From Echiichthys vipera (taxonomy: Eukaryota; Chordata; Actinopteri; Perciformes; Trachinidae): 64,000 bases of DNA. The stretch is from the NCBI GenBank assembly GCA_963691815.1, contig OY829653.1, positions 26,600,653 through 26,664,652 on the forward strand. Direction: 5' to 3'. The notes below the pieces were generated by a model that was given only the letters and a program-made list of their open reading frames with translations, was not told the DNA's origin and did not search any database. Below, one piece after another: positions 1 to 13,875 of this stretch. The stretch's first letter is position 1; each line of letters starts with the position of its first letter. The position numbers and the translations under genes were made by a program.

Positions 1-472
1 CCACTTCTACATGAAAAGGCAGAGACATAACAGAGCCTTACCTTCCCTTACCTTGCCTTAATGCGGTGTGTGTGGCCTGGTCATGTCTTTTCCTTGTGTG
101 CTGGGCAAGAAACGTTGGCTCTATCGCTAATATCAACAGGCACACTGACGGTCCCTTCTGATAAACAAAATGTTCTCTCTCATGAACAGAATGTGTTTGG
201 GTGTCCGTCAGTATTCAGACACCACCTTTAGCTTCCTCTCCGGGATTTAGTGTTTTGCAGCCCAACACAGTCACCGTCTGTGTAATGTGCATGATCAGTG
301 TGTCTGTGAGGATGAGAATAAGGAGTAGGCGTGTGGGTTTTTTTTCTCTTTCTTTCTCCTTTTCTCTCTCTCCTTCTCCCTTTTCTTTTCTCTCCTCATG
401 GAGGAGACACCACGGTGCCATCTGCTTTGCATTTGTTTAACAAAGATTTATTGTGCAGCAAGACACTAATCC

Positions 473-475
<3 letters not shown>

Positions 476-516
<41 letters not shown>

Positions 517-527
517 TACACACACAT
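476..527. repeat. (CA)n microsatellite
   Basis: A CA run of about 38 bp followed by CGCATACACACACA. Confidence 0.95.
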
Positions 528-529
528 CT

Positions 530-3400
530 CGCCTTCTTCTCGTCACAGGCCGCGAAGAAAAAAAGTGAGGGATGTGGGATTGGAAACGCTTGGCGCTCTC
601 TTTGTCAACTCTCACTCTGACGAGAGGAGAGAGAGCCGGCTGGCACGCAGAGGTAGGAATGCCAATTATGGCCTCCTCTGCCTCCATGTGGCACACACCA
701 ACACACCGATTTGGAGCTACAATTATAAACTTGTCATACATGTGTTTATGGTGAGGTGGAGGCATAAGAGTGCACGACTTTGAGCAAAAAAAATATAAAA
801 GATGCAATCAAAGCAGGGAGAAATCGCTCATCTGTAGCTCCGCAATGACAGGATTCATTTGTACTGTGCCGCAGAAGGTGTTACACACTTCAGCATCAAA
901 CGCGTTTGAGTAGGCAAGGATTATCTTCTTCCCATAAAGGGAAAACAGGTCAAAGTGGCTCTCAAGAACAGCTCGTATCATGTCAGCTTGGAAGGCACGG
1001 TGATGTAGCTAGGCCTGTTACTCCTCTCTGTCCTGTCCAGGTGAACCCTCGTATCCGCTGACTCCTCCTGCCCTCTTTGTCACCTGCATGCCAGGTAGAG
1101 AAACAAGGTCCCGGGGGCAAGGGCTGTACGCCCCTTCGACTGAAAAAGGCCACCACAGTGGGTGCGTAGGGCCCCTCAGAAACGACAGAGAGGTTAGAGG
1201 GCCCCTAGAATGTGGCGCTGTAGAGTCTGTCGAGCCGCTTCTGAAACACTCATCTGCATGTTACCCCACTCAATGAAAGGGCTGGGGGTCCCCATCTGCC
1301 AAATGGTACTACCAGGGTGTTCATCATTTAAGGGCTAAATACCGACACGCACAGCCGTACACACAACAGAGGCATATTTAAGCATGTGTTCTTATGTATA
1401 TGCACTTGTACAGCCAGACAAATACACCCACTCACAAAAGCACAAGTGCACACACTCACACAACATATTCTCAGTCAGGATGTATCCCAAAACCCCTATC
1501 CATTGCCAGTGTTCAGTGCGGAGCCCTCCAACCTCAGGGTGAAGCCCCTGCCAGTTCACCTGCCAGGGCTGGAAAAGCAAGGCACTTAGCGCCCCAGAAA
1601 GGCCACCCTCACCCCCACCCATCCACGCCCACTGTTATTCGGGGTCAAGGAGGCTTCACCCGCGCTCCCGTTCCCTCTCTGCCAAGCATCGCCCAGTGTC
1701 ATCCATGTTAGGGGCAGGACAACCCACGTTCTTTAGGCCACTCACGCTTTAACTGCTACATTTGTAAGAGATTACTCTCAGCTCATCTACAGTGGCGTGT
1801 TAAAGGGCACTTTGTGCACAGTGGGTTTTTATGCTATGCATAAAAATAGATAACAGACAGTAACATCCATTAAAACACTATTATAATCCTGCCATTCATT
1901 TTTAACATTTTTTAAATTTTAAATCAAAATGCTATTTTGTATAAAACAAAGGGCATCGAGATTTGCCCAACAACAATATCAAACAAAAGCTTTATATGGA
2001 CACTAGGTGTGTGTTTTACAGTACAAAACAGGGAGAAATACAGTAATCCAATGATTCCATTTGTGTGGTTTTCCAAGCCAAAATTCATTATTTTAACAGT
2101 GGTATTTATTGCCCTGAGAAAGAATGTCCGCTTCTCCCCGTGTGCTGAATTGGCCTGTTGTTGCTGTGTGCTGCATGCTGTGCGACATTGCATTTCTGAG
2201 AAGAAGGCCTACGACTGAAAAGAAGAGACATGAATGAAGAAGAGGACTAAGATGAAAAGAAAGATATCCACCCTGGGAATGCAAGCAAACAAGAGGATGT
2301 GGCCAGTTTTTCTCATGACCCCTTTCTTAAGAAAAGAAGAAGGAAAAAAAAGACGAAAGAAACATGCTCTTTATTTTTACACTATTCTTTGAAATAGCCA
2401 GAGCTTTGCACATTTCATCCCCCATCAAAACTGCAATCAATCACTTTGAGCAAGCAGGATGGTTTCATAAGGAATTTGACCTGCTTAATTGGTGCTGTGT
2501 AGTACAAGACAGTTGCACAAAATTAAGACTGGCAAATGTAATTGTGAGGAAAATGCAGTAGTGTGTGTGCTAAATAAAATAATGAACAGCAAATGGTACA
2601 TTTCTGTAAAATTCTGCGTGGATTAAGCTGAGACTAAACACTTATTGTGCTTCTTAAAATGTTGCTGATACAGTATATTTTATGGAAGTATGTTTCTTCT
2701 CATGTAGAATTCATACACGTTGTACAAAAGGGAATGATCTGCGTTTTGGCAGGAAATTTAGTGTTGTTTTATTTTTACGGACTAACTGTGAGTGTTGTGG
2801 TGCCTCTGGCCGTATTTCCTCTTCTCTTCTTCAAGGAAGGTAAACATTTTCTTTATATTTTCTTTTGGTACATTTTCACTTTGCAATGTTACTTTAATCA
2901 GGTGTAAAGTGAATGTACTAATACTGATTACATTTTGTAGTTTTGGATTTACACTAATTTTTTTTTTAGAGGATATGGAAAATACGATGTCATCCCTATG
3001 TTCCCTGTACGAACATTAGACCTTTTTCCCCAAAAGGGTTCTATGTTTCCCTTTCGCATAAGCCTCTTCCTCCGGATTTAATTCAGCATTTTAGTATGGC
3101 TAGAGGTAATGGTGAGGGTTAGGGGGTAGTGTTAGAGTCAACATAAGCCTATCTGCCAGGGAATCCAGCACTGATTGTGGAAAAAAATAACAGACCGGGG
3201 GAAACAGAACCCTTTCTGTGAACAGCGGGGAACATCTGATCCTGGGAACAGAGGTACGCTCCCGAAAATACAAAGCTACAGCTAGCAGCATAGCATAAAC
3301 ATGTTGTCTTGTCATCATGGTAAGGTTGCCTGGAAACTAGGAGAGACGGACCGGATATATAAGTGCACCTTAAAACTAAAACACTTCATTTTTAACACTT
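530..3400. other. Intergenic, no gene seen
   Basis: Mixed-composition non-coding sequence. Short open frames lack domains and codon bias. Confidence 0.55.
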
Positions 3401-3419
3401 TGTTTTTTTTGTGTAAGAA

Positions 3420-3660
3420 ACATTTCAACGATATAGGGTGTTAATTTAAAGGTGCTGGTGGGCTGATTTTGTTACTTTTGGAAAAAGCCAGACCAGCTAG
3501 CCCCCAGTTTCCAGTCTGTATGCTAAGATAAGCTAATCGGCTGCTGGCTGTAGCCTCAAATTTAAATAGATATCAATCTTGTCATTTAACTCTCGGCAAA
3601 AAAATCTAATATTCATATTTCCCCGATGTTGAAGTACCTTTTTAATTTTTTTTGAGGCAT
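3420..3660 (+). repeat. Dispersed fish repeat, GCTAGC...GGCTGCTGGC family
   Basis: It contains CCAGCTAGCCCCCAGTTTCCAG, GCTAAGATAAGCTAATCGGC and GCTGGCTGTAGCC, a sequence found very widely in perciform fish. A second copy in opposite orientation is at 47590-47730. Confidence 0.6.
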
Positions 3661-3669
3661 TTGTGTGAC

Positions 3670-6470
3670 TTGCATATACTGTGACCATGTTGTTTAGCAT
3701 GGAAATGGTTGTACATAAGGTTGTTACACAGGCACAGAGAGCATTTTGTAGATGCTTTGTTTCTGTGTGATAGCAGGAAACTTTGCTGATGCTTTGCAAT
3801 ACACTGCTTAAAGACAGTCTCAGAAAATGTCCCTGATCCATACAAAAAAACACAGACTTAGATCCACTACACAAACAAAATACCATAATGTCCAAAAAGC
3901 TGGTTTGGTCAAAGCCTTGGCATCAGATATGCAAAGCCAAACTGGACCAATATATTGCAAAATATGAGTAAATTAATTCAAAATATAAGTGTGAGAAAAA
4001 TGTGAACCTTTCATCTTGTTCTTGTATAAGTCAGCTGGGTCAGTCAGTATGTGTGTACTGTGGGGATTGGTGTGTGATGTGAAGGGGGGGTCTGCAGACA
4101 GAGAAGGGCAGATTGAGGATGGGGATTGCCACTGGGAAGAAACTTTTGTTGTGGCAGGTGGTGCTGCACTGATGCACCGGAACTGTCTTCTAGGGAAAAA
4201 TGTCAAATAGGTGCTTGTCTGGCTGGAAAGGGCCAACAGCCATCTTTTCTTTGCCCTTTTCTGTGCTCTGCCATCCCACAGGTCTTTGATGGAGGGCGGG
4301 CAGCAGCACACTAACCTCTCAACTACTCAAATGACATCCTGCAGTGTTGAGAAAAGGCAGAGGCATTTATGGTTGATGAAGCTAGACCCCGCTCAGCAGT
4401 GACATGTAAGCCCAAGTAGACGTAGGACGGACATCCTGTGTTGGGTCTTGTTAATTACATTGGAGATGTTTGCATCCTATTTAATGGTGATGCAGATGGT
4501 GGTCCCCTAGGAACTTGAATGACTCCACTGTGTTCTCAGTAGAGTCATTTGGGCCTGTGGGTTTTTGTGGATGTCAATCCTCACCTCCACCATCTGGACG
4601 GTATTAAGCTAAAGATTGCTGATTGCACAACAAGGCGGCATTCTGGCTCCCTCCGTGTCTGTTTAGGCCTGCTAATATAGAATCATTATCAAATTCCAAG
4701 AGCTTGAATGAGAAAGGAACAGTTCTGAGTACTTTGTGAATTACCCTCGATTTAAATAGGTTTTTAGTTGTTCAAGTTAATTTTAGGAATGTAAAGTCCC
4801 TCTTATCTATGGACAGCTCACAACTGAGCAGGTGACATCCTATAAATATCTTGCTCTGTGAGTGAATGATGAACCAACTTCAAATTACATGTTGAGACAA
4901 AAACAAAACACATCAGAACAAAACTTTCTGCAGAGACAGAAAACAATTTCCCTTGTTCAGTTAGGCAACAATAATTTAGTTTACGATCTTGCCTGTAGTG
5001 GATGATGGTTTTTACGCACGCTTCACCAGGTTCCCATATTGTAATCGGGCTTAAGGCGTTCAAATTTTCAGTTTTTCTCCACAGAGGTGGAATAAACTGC
5101 GGCATGAATTTAAGTCAGGTCATCTGATCTCTTTGGCAGATTTTCATCATTGTCCATCATTGACCTGACTGAAGATGTTTAAGGATTTTGTTCGTAGTTG
5201 GCACCCTAACCCTAGGCCACCAGGTACTCTTTGATGCCGTTCTTTATCATTTCACCATTTTACCCTCATCTTATTTTTTTCAGCTTATATGTTTTTTGAT
5301 TTGTCTAAATATCTGACTGCTGTTTTTATTTTCTTGTGTCAAAAGGGCACCTGCGCAAATTACGCACTCGAAGAAATGCTCTTATTCACTATAAATATAA
5401 TGTAAATCTATTTAACTAATGCCTTACTGAGATTACAATCTCTTTTACAGGTCAACATGTGTACAAGTGTCAAAGAAATATTATGTGAAATGAATACAAC
5501 AGTCAGAAAGAAAGAAAGAAAGACTTCACTTTATTCCGTGCAATTTTAGGCTTGAAAGAAAGAGAGTTATCAATTACAAATACGAGATATTTTTATTCAG
5601 ACAGATGGAAGGTCAGTATTTTTCTTAGAATTTGTAAAATTAGTTACATGATGCTGGGATGCAGAAAACAGTTTTATTCTGTAGAACTGAATGACACACC
5701 AAGTCAAAATCCACACTGACAATACAGTAACACACAGTCAAAGATATGTAGACAAATGCAGATAGAAGGTGCTATTCTCTTTGGTCCACAGTCACAATAG
5801 ACTTGCTGCTAAACACCTTTGGATTAGACTTCGAAAATATTATCTCTCTGTCTTTCTTTTACATGCCATTTTTCTAGCACAATCCAAGCCCCAGGGACAA
5901 CTGATAATGCACCAACCTCATTTACATTACGTGTATTGGTAAATCCTGAACTAAAGTGAGTACATAGCCTGTTATATTATTTCAGAAAGCCTCTCCCTTC
6001 TGTGCTGTTTCTCTGTTTTTAATACTTACAGGACATTTTGCATTTTGGGATGAATCAAAACAGTGTAAAGTCTCCTTTTTTAACACATCCGGAAAGCTAG
6101 AAACAGGCCTGGCTGCATGCTTACACTAGGAGACGCACTGGACACTCTCATTACGTTTCTCTCCTCATCCGTCTCACATGAGAAAAATCTTTCATAAATA
6201 CACACATAGTCAGATAGAGTACATGCACACACAAACACTCCTCACACACCTAATTAAAACAACAGCAGAATGGTATGGAGGTGAGAAGGGTTCCAAAGGG
6301 AGACGGCCTGCAAAACATGCAGTTCCATCCATGTTGTTGTTTATCATATTTACATCCATTTTCCCCCAGAGCTCCTTCCTCTTGTTGTCGGTACCCTCAT
6401 GTTCTCCATCTTCTGCTTGAGATTAACTTTCCGATCCTTTCTGTCTCTCCCTTTGGCTCTCCCCTCCACT
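3670..6470. other. Intergenic, no gene seen
   Basis: AT-rich sequence with a short (GAAA)n near 5507 and no coding signal. Confidence 0.55.
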
Positions 6471-6479
6471 AATTCACCC

Positions 6480-6700
6480 TCCAACCTGCTGTTTTTGCCA
6501 TGTACAATTACAAAGGGGAGTGCTAGTTAATGCGCACTAATAATGTTCAAGCTGAGAAGGTTTGTCGGTAATAATTACTTCCTGCAGAATGAGTTATAGC
6601 AGTCACAAGATGTGTATAAATACCTACTGTTGTTCTGCCTAATTTTCAATTTCCAATGCAATGCAATTGTCTCCTGGTGCTAAGTAAATCATTTTGTTTT
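6480..6700. promoter_or_regulatory. Candidate conserved non-coding element
   Basis: Unique-looking sequence with clustered homeodomain-type cores (GGTAATAATTACTT, AGTTAATGCGCACTAATAATG) and ACAAAG/CAATTG-type sites, between simpler flanks. This is judged from composition only; conservation was not tested. Confidence 0.25.
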
Positions 6701-7959
6701 GTGTTAAATTTGTCACAGGTGACAATGAGGAGTGAGGGAAAACAGAAAAGTTGATGCAGAGATGTGTCATACTTAGAAACATTTAATTAACAGGATTTAA
6801 TTCTATGTTTCCAATGGTTTTCACCTAATTATGATTTTTTCAGCATTTACCTGTAACAACAATTACTGAATTGTTGAATCTCATCACAGGTACACTGTAT
6901 AACAAAAAAAATACCCTTAAAAACCAAGGAAGAAAAGGGGTGGTGATGGCACTTCTCACCAAAGTGGATCAAATTCCAATCTTAGATTGCCTCCTTGGAT
7001 AATGTGGAAATATTAGAGAAGCCTTGATCTAAAATGGAGCATGGAAATGAAGTGGCAGAGGGAGCCCTGAGGACAGGCAACAGACACAGCGCTGGGCCAG
7101 CCATACATACCTCTGGGAGGCTGCAAGCACAGCCTGCCTCTCCTATGTAAATGTCCCATTCCACACATTAGTCATACTGCCTTCACCGTGCACTAAAGTG
7201 TGCCTCGCCCATCAAATCCAGCCTGCCTCCATGAAGATCCCTCGAATGTTCCACAGATAAACCCCAGAGGCCCTTCCTACCCCTCCACCACCCCCACCTT
7301 CAGGACCACTGATTGGTTAGATACCCCAGGTAAATGGTGGAAATTCTAATGGGACACTTGAATGCTGATGTCAGGAATTTTCTCATATGGGCCAATTGAT
7401 GATATCTGTTAACAAAATACCTCTAGATAAAGAGGTGTTTCTATTGGCTTTCATCTAAATTTACTTAAAGCGACTGTACTTGACATTCAGAACATTAATA
7501 AAGTAGCAAACAACTATTCTCTATACAATTACAATTATAGAAATTTCTAAGCAGAGAATGAAGTCACTCTCCCTCTGTGTTTGTGTTGGAATCTGAGTTT
7601 CTCTGGTGTTTGTCACGCATGCATGTTAGTGCATTTGGCCGCATTTAGGTGAGAGCCGCGTGAAGGCAATCTCATCCCCCTTTTTTTTTTTTTTTTTTTT
7701 TTTACAGTATATCGAGTATAGCACATTTTAATCGATTTCATTAGTAATGTCATCATAAAAGAACCACTGATTTGATGAAACAGTGCCATAAAAGGTGGCA
7801 AATATATGATAGGACAGCAGATTGGGGAATCAGAATCAACATTTATCTAGAGCCACTGGCTATTGATCAGTGTAACTATTGACTTTCACGTGAATTTAGA
7901 TTTTTTTTCCAGTCACTGTGCCTTAAATTACATGTTACTGACCAACACGTCAGTCCCAT

Positions 7960-8170
7960 TACCCTCCGGAAGCCTTATGAGCTCCACGTTATGGCTCTAG
8001 GCCCTGCCCTATCCCACACCATCAGCCCCCTCTTCTCTCTGCTCTGTTTCTATTGTTGAGAGGTGAGGTCTGGGCCAAACTGGCTAATTTATTCCACGAT
8101 TAATTGGTCTCAGGCTGTATGGCTGATTAAAACCTGTAATCGCTTACAGGGGAGAAAAAGGAGATGGGGG
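7960..8170. promoter_or_regulatory. Candidate conserved non-coding element
   Basis: CTAATTTATTCCACGATTAA, TGGCTGATTAAAACC and TGTAATCGCTTACAG form a dense set of TAAT/ATTA cores in non-repetitive sequence. Conservation is unverified. Confidence 0.25.
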
Positions 8171-8830
8171 GTTGGGGTACCGCTGCTAACCAAATGACTC
8201 TATTAGAAGTCTGACTGTCCGGACAGATTTACAATCTCTGAGATGACGCTGTCAATCTTTATTGTTTTATCTGTTGATAAGTAGTGAATTCTGTCAAGTT
8301 GTTGGCTATTCACTATATACTCAGTTTAACCAACTGTGTTAAGACATTATTTATGTAGCTTGTTAATATTCTTTACAAGATCCTCTGAATAATTTTCCAC
8401 TCATCAATATTTTTAACAATGTGTAACTCGTCACTCAAGTCACTGGTAGTGACAAACCCCCACATATGTGTAAACCAGTGCTTTGCATCTTTTGTTTTAG
8501 ATTCACAACCCACAGCTTTACTTTTTGGTTCAGCTTCATTGCTTTCATCAACCCTATTTCCAGTAGCAGCAGGCATCTTTTTTTCACCTAAGGAGCTTTA
8601 ATACTGTAATCCCACTATACATTACCTGCCCAGTGCCACATAGCAGACAGACAAAGTTAACTGGTGAACATAGTGGAGCCTTTAGCAGCCAAAGAGCCAG
8701 ATATTTCCTCAGAGAGCTAAAAGGAGAGTCAGTATTGGACTTACATTCACCAAGTGGCCAGAAATAGAATAGAATAGACAACAGTTTGCATTCTCACCTC
8801 TGCGACTTTATAAGGTGATAATATGTCAAA

Positions 8831-8855
8831 TATAAATAAATAAATAAATAAATGT
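8831..8855. repeat. (AAAT)n microsatellite
   Basis: Six AAAT units in tandem. Confidence 0.9.
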
Positions 8856-8999
8856 TGTGCTTGCATTGTTACCATTGCCCCCAAGTGGCCAAAATAATTA
8901 TGTTAATGCAACTTTAAGTTTAATCCAAAATTAACTTAGCCTGTCTGTCTCTAGCCATGTTTCCATGTACTTGTCAAACCAATTCTAAGGGAGCATGTG

Positions 9000-9175
9000 A
9001 ACACTGGACTTTCAACCAGGACGCCACGGTTCATGTCCCGTTCATGTTTTCACCATAGTTATGCTACAAATGCATTTATTTTAAACCCAGTCATAATCTT
9101 TCCATAACCCTAACCAACTGTTTTTGTTGGCTAAACCTAACCAGGTAGTTTCGGTCAACTTCCCAGCATGTTCCC
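9000..9175. repeat. Dispersed repeat, CCTAACC/GGCTAAACC family
   Basis: CATAACCCTAACCAACTG, TTTTTGTTGGCTAAACC and TAACCAGGTAGTTTCGGTCA match the stretch at 25690-25830. Confidence 0.5.
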
Positions 9176-10574
9176 TCTGTTTAAAACGGTGACAGTGGAG
9201 CGAAATGGTTGGACAGTTGGAAGGTTGGAAGGGCTCCTGACAAAGCAGCTGTATTTGATGAGTTGGAATTAGAAGTGAAGGTTGCGAACCAGGAACATCT
9301 ACAAGAAAAAAATAGAGAAAGGTCTTCAGGAACGTGGTTTAATTGGGGAAGTTTTAATTGTTCTTTCATGTCAGCTGTTGGACAATGTTTCATGCTGTCC
9401 TGAGACAAAAACGCACCGTGGGAATATCCGGAGGTGGGCGACAGCGGAATTCATGTGAGTTAAATGTTTGTTATGTCAGAACTTATTTGGCAAAGGCATT
9501 TCCATATCACACTTAGAACATCAACTCTTTTTCCACAAAGACAAAAACCGCTTCAAGTGAGTGTGAAAGCTTCTTTGTACAGTTTAGTATAGCTTTTCTA
9601 ATGCAAATACATGAATGGACACACGGTGTCTGAGCCAGTTCGCCCTCTGACCCCGGCTTGATCTGTTTTTCTCTGTACGAGAAAAATAGAAGCGTCAAGA
9701 GTCAGATATCAAAGATATTAATATGTTAGGAGCCTGAGACTTAGCTCGCTTTAAACGTGAAACTCCTCAACAAGATGTGATCGGTCCGTCTCCTTGGGTC
9801 ACTGACAGTAGTTTGCTTTGCTTACAGTCTTCCAGCATTTTCTTCATAGCCAGGGTGCTTGTTGTGTTGGGCAGACAGAGGTAAGGTGATTCAGCCTGAT
9901 TGCTATTCTAATTAGGCTCTATATATGCTGGACTCTTGGCTCCAAACCTCACGACCAAGTTAATGTCATTAAATAAATAATGAAAGATATGTATTATCTA
10001 TCACTCCATCCAACATGGGATCATCTATGTATTATGCATTACCTTCTCTAATTTATTCATTAAGACAAAACGAAAGTCTTGTTAGCCTCATTTCTAAGAC
10101 ACAAGCCCAAGCCAGACTGTACTCCACGCTGATACACCCTTATTTATACACAGCCACATAGGAGGCTGTTTGCAGCCTGAGCAACAAGGGGATTAATTGA
10201 AATAAAGCACTGGAAAAATAATCAAAAAGCAATAATTAATTTATTTGGCGATGTTCTTTTTATTTCATATGTAGTGAGAAACACAAAAATCCACCTGCCT
10301 ACGAAAGCATTTAACATTTCTTTAAAATCATTTTTTAATATAAAGGGATTCTGTTATGCTATCACACCTCCCATCTTGTTTTATTTATTTTTAAGTCTGT
10401 TTTTTTTTATAGTAAATGAATAAGTGAGTTATCTATTCATTGCTTATTTTTTAAAATTCCCAAAGCCTAAGAAACCTCAGCCTTTTTGTCGGGACCCTAC
10501 AAAACGGATCACGCTCCACTATGGTCGCTGTATATAATATTATATTATATATGATATATATTATACAGGTATAT

Positions 10575-10740
10575 TTACTTAATTCCTGTATGTAAGTACA
10601 GTTTTGAAGTACCCATTTCCATTCTTGACACTTCTACTCCACTTTTTACTACACTACAATTATCTGATAGCTAATAGTTACCAGTTACTTTTTCAAATTT
10701 AACATACATAAACAATTTTATTATTATTAATTTATTATTT
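10575..10740. repeat. Dispersed repeat, ACTTCTACTCCAC family
   Basis: TGTAAGTACAGTTTTGAAGTA, CACTTCTACTCCACTTTTTA and CTACAATTATCTGATAGCTA are typical of a small fish interspersed element. Related stretches occur at 29925-29995 and 37120-37260. Confidence 0.5.
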
Positions 10741-10899
10741 ATTTATAAAAAAGTATCACAGTACAGTGCGTTTCATTTCGACCAGCTACAACATTAAAAT
10801 GCTCTTTACATATAATAATCAAATTATTTAATACTAATTATAACAATGCGTTCTTTTACATTTGTAACATTACAGTACTTACTTACTTACTTACTGCCT

Positions 10900-11286
10900 T
10901 ATATGCCGGCTGGCATGTAGGGCAGCAACAAAGGATCTCCACTCCTGTCTGTTCTGGGCCAGAGTCTTTATAGAACCCCAGGTACGATGCAGGGTCTTCA
11001 GTTCTCCCTCCACAGTCCTCCGCTAGGTGTTCTTGGGTCGGCCTCTTTTGCGCTTGCCTTCTGGTGTCCAGTGAAGAGCAGTTTGGGTGATGTTGTCCTG
11101 CTCTCTACAGATTACATGCCCAATCCACTTCCACCGCCTTCTCATAAGGATGTCTGCCCTGTTGTCTTGTTTGCAGATACTAAGAAGGTGTTGATTAGAG
11201 ATGGAATTGGGCCAGAATATCTGCTGTATTTTCCGTAGGCTTTTGGTGTGAAAGGTTGACAGTCTGTGGACATCAGTTTCCGTCAT
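10900..11286 (-). pseudogene. LINE C-terminal region
   Basis: This is the conserved C-terminal part of the same LINE, including RRRWKWIGHVICR and ALHWTPEGKRKRGRPKNT, followed after further damage by the terminal EWRSFVAALHASRH-like segment just before the (TAAG)n tail. It is separated from the RT part by stops around 11434-11290. Confidence 0.8.
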
Positions 11287-11433
11287 CCACCAACCCTCAG
11301 CACCATATAGCAGGGTGGACAGGACACAGCTCTGTTACAGTCTCAGCTTGGTGTTTTTGCTGTACTGGGCAGACTTCCAGACATTGTTAAGTCTATGTAG
11401 GGTGTTTCTGGCCTTGTTGAGTCGGCTTGTGAT

Positions 11434-12728
11434 TTAACTTTCTGCGCCGACATCATGGCTAACTACACTACCTAGGTAGGTGAAAGGATTGGTTGTGGGT
11501 AGGTTTATACTGTCTAATTGGATTGGTGAGGGGGTTGGGACATTGAGGGTCATCAGCTCTGTTTTCTTCTGGTTTATTTTCAGACCTACTTGTTTTGCAA
11601 AGTTATTCAGATGACAGGTTTTCTCTTGCATTTGTTGGTGTGTATGAGAGAGCAATGCCAGGTCATCGGCAAAGTCAAGGTCTTGCAATTGCGAGAAGAG
11701 AGTCCATCTGATGCCCCTTGGTTTGTCTTCGGTGGTTCTTCTCATCACCCAGTCTATGACTAGGTTAAAGAGTAGTGCTGACATGACACAACCTTGCCTC
11801 ACTCCTGTTTTAACGGCAAAACTATGCCCGCTGCTTCCAATTTGACATTTGAAGTTGGTATAAACCCTTTAATGATTTGGACAATTTGTTTGGGGATCCC
11901 ATACACCCGTAGTATTCTCCATAAGCTGTCCCTATGGATACTGTCGAAGGCCTTCTCAAAATCCACAAAGTTTACATACAGTTGCCTCTGCCACTCTGTA
12001 CACTGTTCTATGATGTTGCGTAGAGTAAATATATGGTCAATACATCCTCGACCCTTTCGGAATCCTGCTTGTTCTTCTCTGAGTTCTTTGTCCTTCGCAT
12101 CTAATATTCTTTGTACGAGGATTTTGGCCAGGATTTTGCTGGGGATGGAAAAAAGGGTGATGCCAAGCCAGTTGTTGCAGTTGCTGAGAGCACCTTTCTT
12201 TGGGACTTTCACAATCATGCCCTTTGTCCAGTCATCTATTACCTTCTTCCCCTCCCATATAGCTGTAAAGAGTGGTTTGAGAGCTTTAGCTGCCAGCTCT
12301 GGGTCTGCCTTGAACAGCTCTTCATTTAAACAGTCCGGCCCAGGAGCTTTACAGTTCTTGAGGTATTTGATGGAGGAGATGATTTCTTCCATCCTTGGAG
12401 GTTCAATATTCACATCAAGATCAGCTTCTGCTTCCTGTATATCAGCCTCTACTGTTGGCAGTGGTCTGTTGAGGATTTCATTGAAGTGTTCTGCCCAACG
12501 GGTTTCTATTTCTGCTTGTGAAGTAAGGAGTCGTCCCTGTTTGTCTGTGACTGGCACACTGGTGTTCCTACGATACTGTCCGCATATTGAGTTGGTAATC
12601 CTGTATAAGGTTCCCTGTTCTCCTTTTCTGGCTGTATCTTCTGCCTGGTTCACAAGGTCTTCCATGTAAGCCCTCTTGTCAGCTCTTACCCTCTTCTTTA
12701 CTTGCTTGTCTGTTTCTTTGTACTGCAC
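11434..12728 (-). pseudogene. LINE reverse transcriptase domain, frameshifted
   Basis: Two overlapping open segments (12728-11799 and 11802-11434) together make the RT domain, which copies element RNA into DNA. Visible blocks are NCKAPGPDCLNEELFK, VKVPKKGALSNCNNW, ITLFSIPSKILAKIL, EEQAGFRKGRGCIDHIF, VNFVDFEKAFDSI, MRQGCVMSALLFN and the catalytic FADD box in DLDFADDLALL. The change of frame at about 11800 separates the palm blocks from FADD, so no active enzyme is encoded. The long plus-strand open frame at 11794-12669 is only the antisense shadow. Confidence 0.9.
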
Positions 12729-13028
12729 TTTGTATCGCTCCTGTAGCCTCTCAGACTTGCTTTCTAATAGCTTCTTCTTTAGGCCTCTACTGTGTTCAAT
12801 GGCCTGCCAGGTGTCAGCTGTAATCCACTCCTTTTTTTTTATTTTCTTGTTCCGAGACAGGCTTCACTACTTTCAGAGTATGTTGTTTTGATATGTTCCT
12901 ACATGCTATTGACGTCCTTTTCCTCTGGTGATGTGTGGACATCCTCAGTGCTTGTCAGTATTTGTAATCTGTTCTTCAACTTTAAGACGAAGGCGGCCTT
13001 GACCCTGGGAGTATGCAGTCTCCCTACA

Positions 13029-13875
13029 TCAAAAAGCTGACATCCTACTTCTCTTCGCCCATTTCTCCTGAGCTTGAGTTTGAGTACTGCTGTCATCAGC
13101 AGCATCAGCTCCCCTCCTTACTCGGACATCTAGGAGCGAGCGTCTCCAGGTACCATTTACCATCAAGTGGTTGATCTGATCCTTGTCTCTTTCATTGGGT
13201 AAGCACCATGTGAGTTTGTATATGTCATGGTGTGGGAAAAGAGTTCCTCCAATGACGAGGTGGTAGGTGGTACAAAGCTCCAGCAGCCGTTTTCCGTTGT
13301 CGTTCATGATTCCGCAACCTTCGTTCGCCATTGCTCTTTCGTAGTTGGTGTTCTTGTATCCAACCTTTGCGTTCAGGTCACCCATTACATTTTTCATGTC
13401 GTGCCGAGGTGACCCTTCTAACTCAGCTTGTAGTTGTTCATAGACATCTTTTGCTTCTTCATCGCTGTCGTTAGTGGGCGCATAGCACTGGATGATAGTG
13501 GTGTTGATGTGTTTCCCTTTCATCCTGACTTTCATCAGCCTGCCCCTTGACGGGTTTCCACTCCTTCAGGCGTTTCTCTGTTCTCTTTCTCAGTATGATG
13601 GCTACTCCGTCATGGTGTTGGTCGTCGTCCCTGCCAGAGTAGAGTATTGTCTCCCCGGTGCTGGTCTTTTGTCTGCCGGAACCTGTCCATCTGCTCTCAC
13701 TGATACCAAGGACATGCATATTGTAGCGCCTCATTTCAGATGTTTCTTGGGCCAGTTTGCCTGCCTCGTACATGGTACGGACATTCCAGAAACCGATCTT
13801 GGTCTTGCTTTTGGCCTTCAGGACTTCCATCTTCCTGACAGTAGCTTCCTTTCGGCTTTCACTACTGCCATTCAT
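13029..13875 (-). pseudogene. LINE endonuclease domain, frameshifted
   Basis: The segment starts at an ATG at 13875 and carries the hallmarks of the exonuclease-endonuclease-phosphatase domain of non-LTR elements: IGFWNVRTM, LGISESRWTG (catalytic Glu), GVAIIL, IQCYAPTND, MGDLNAKVG (catalytic Asp/Asn) and KLTWCLPNERDKDQINHLM. This domain nicks target DNA to prime reverse transcription. The frame changes between about 13535 and 13471. Near 13090-13115 the stretch that should read GSDHHL is missing, so the essential SDH motif is lost. Similar fish sequences are often mis-annotated as craniofacial development protein 2-like genes. Confidence 0.85.

Noticed and set aside
11794..12669. 291-codon plus-strand open frame
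   Set aside because: It is antisense to the LINE reverse transcriptase, whose conserved blocks all read on the minus strand.
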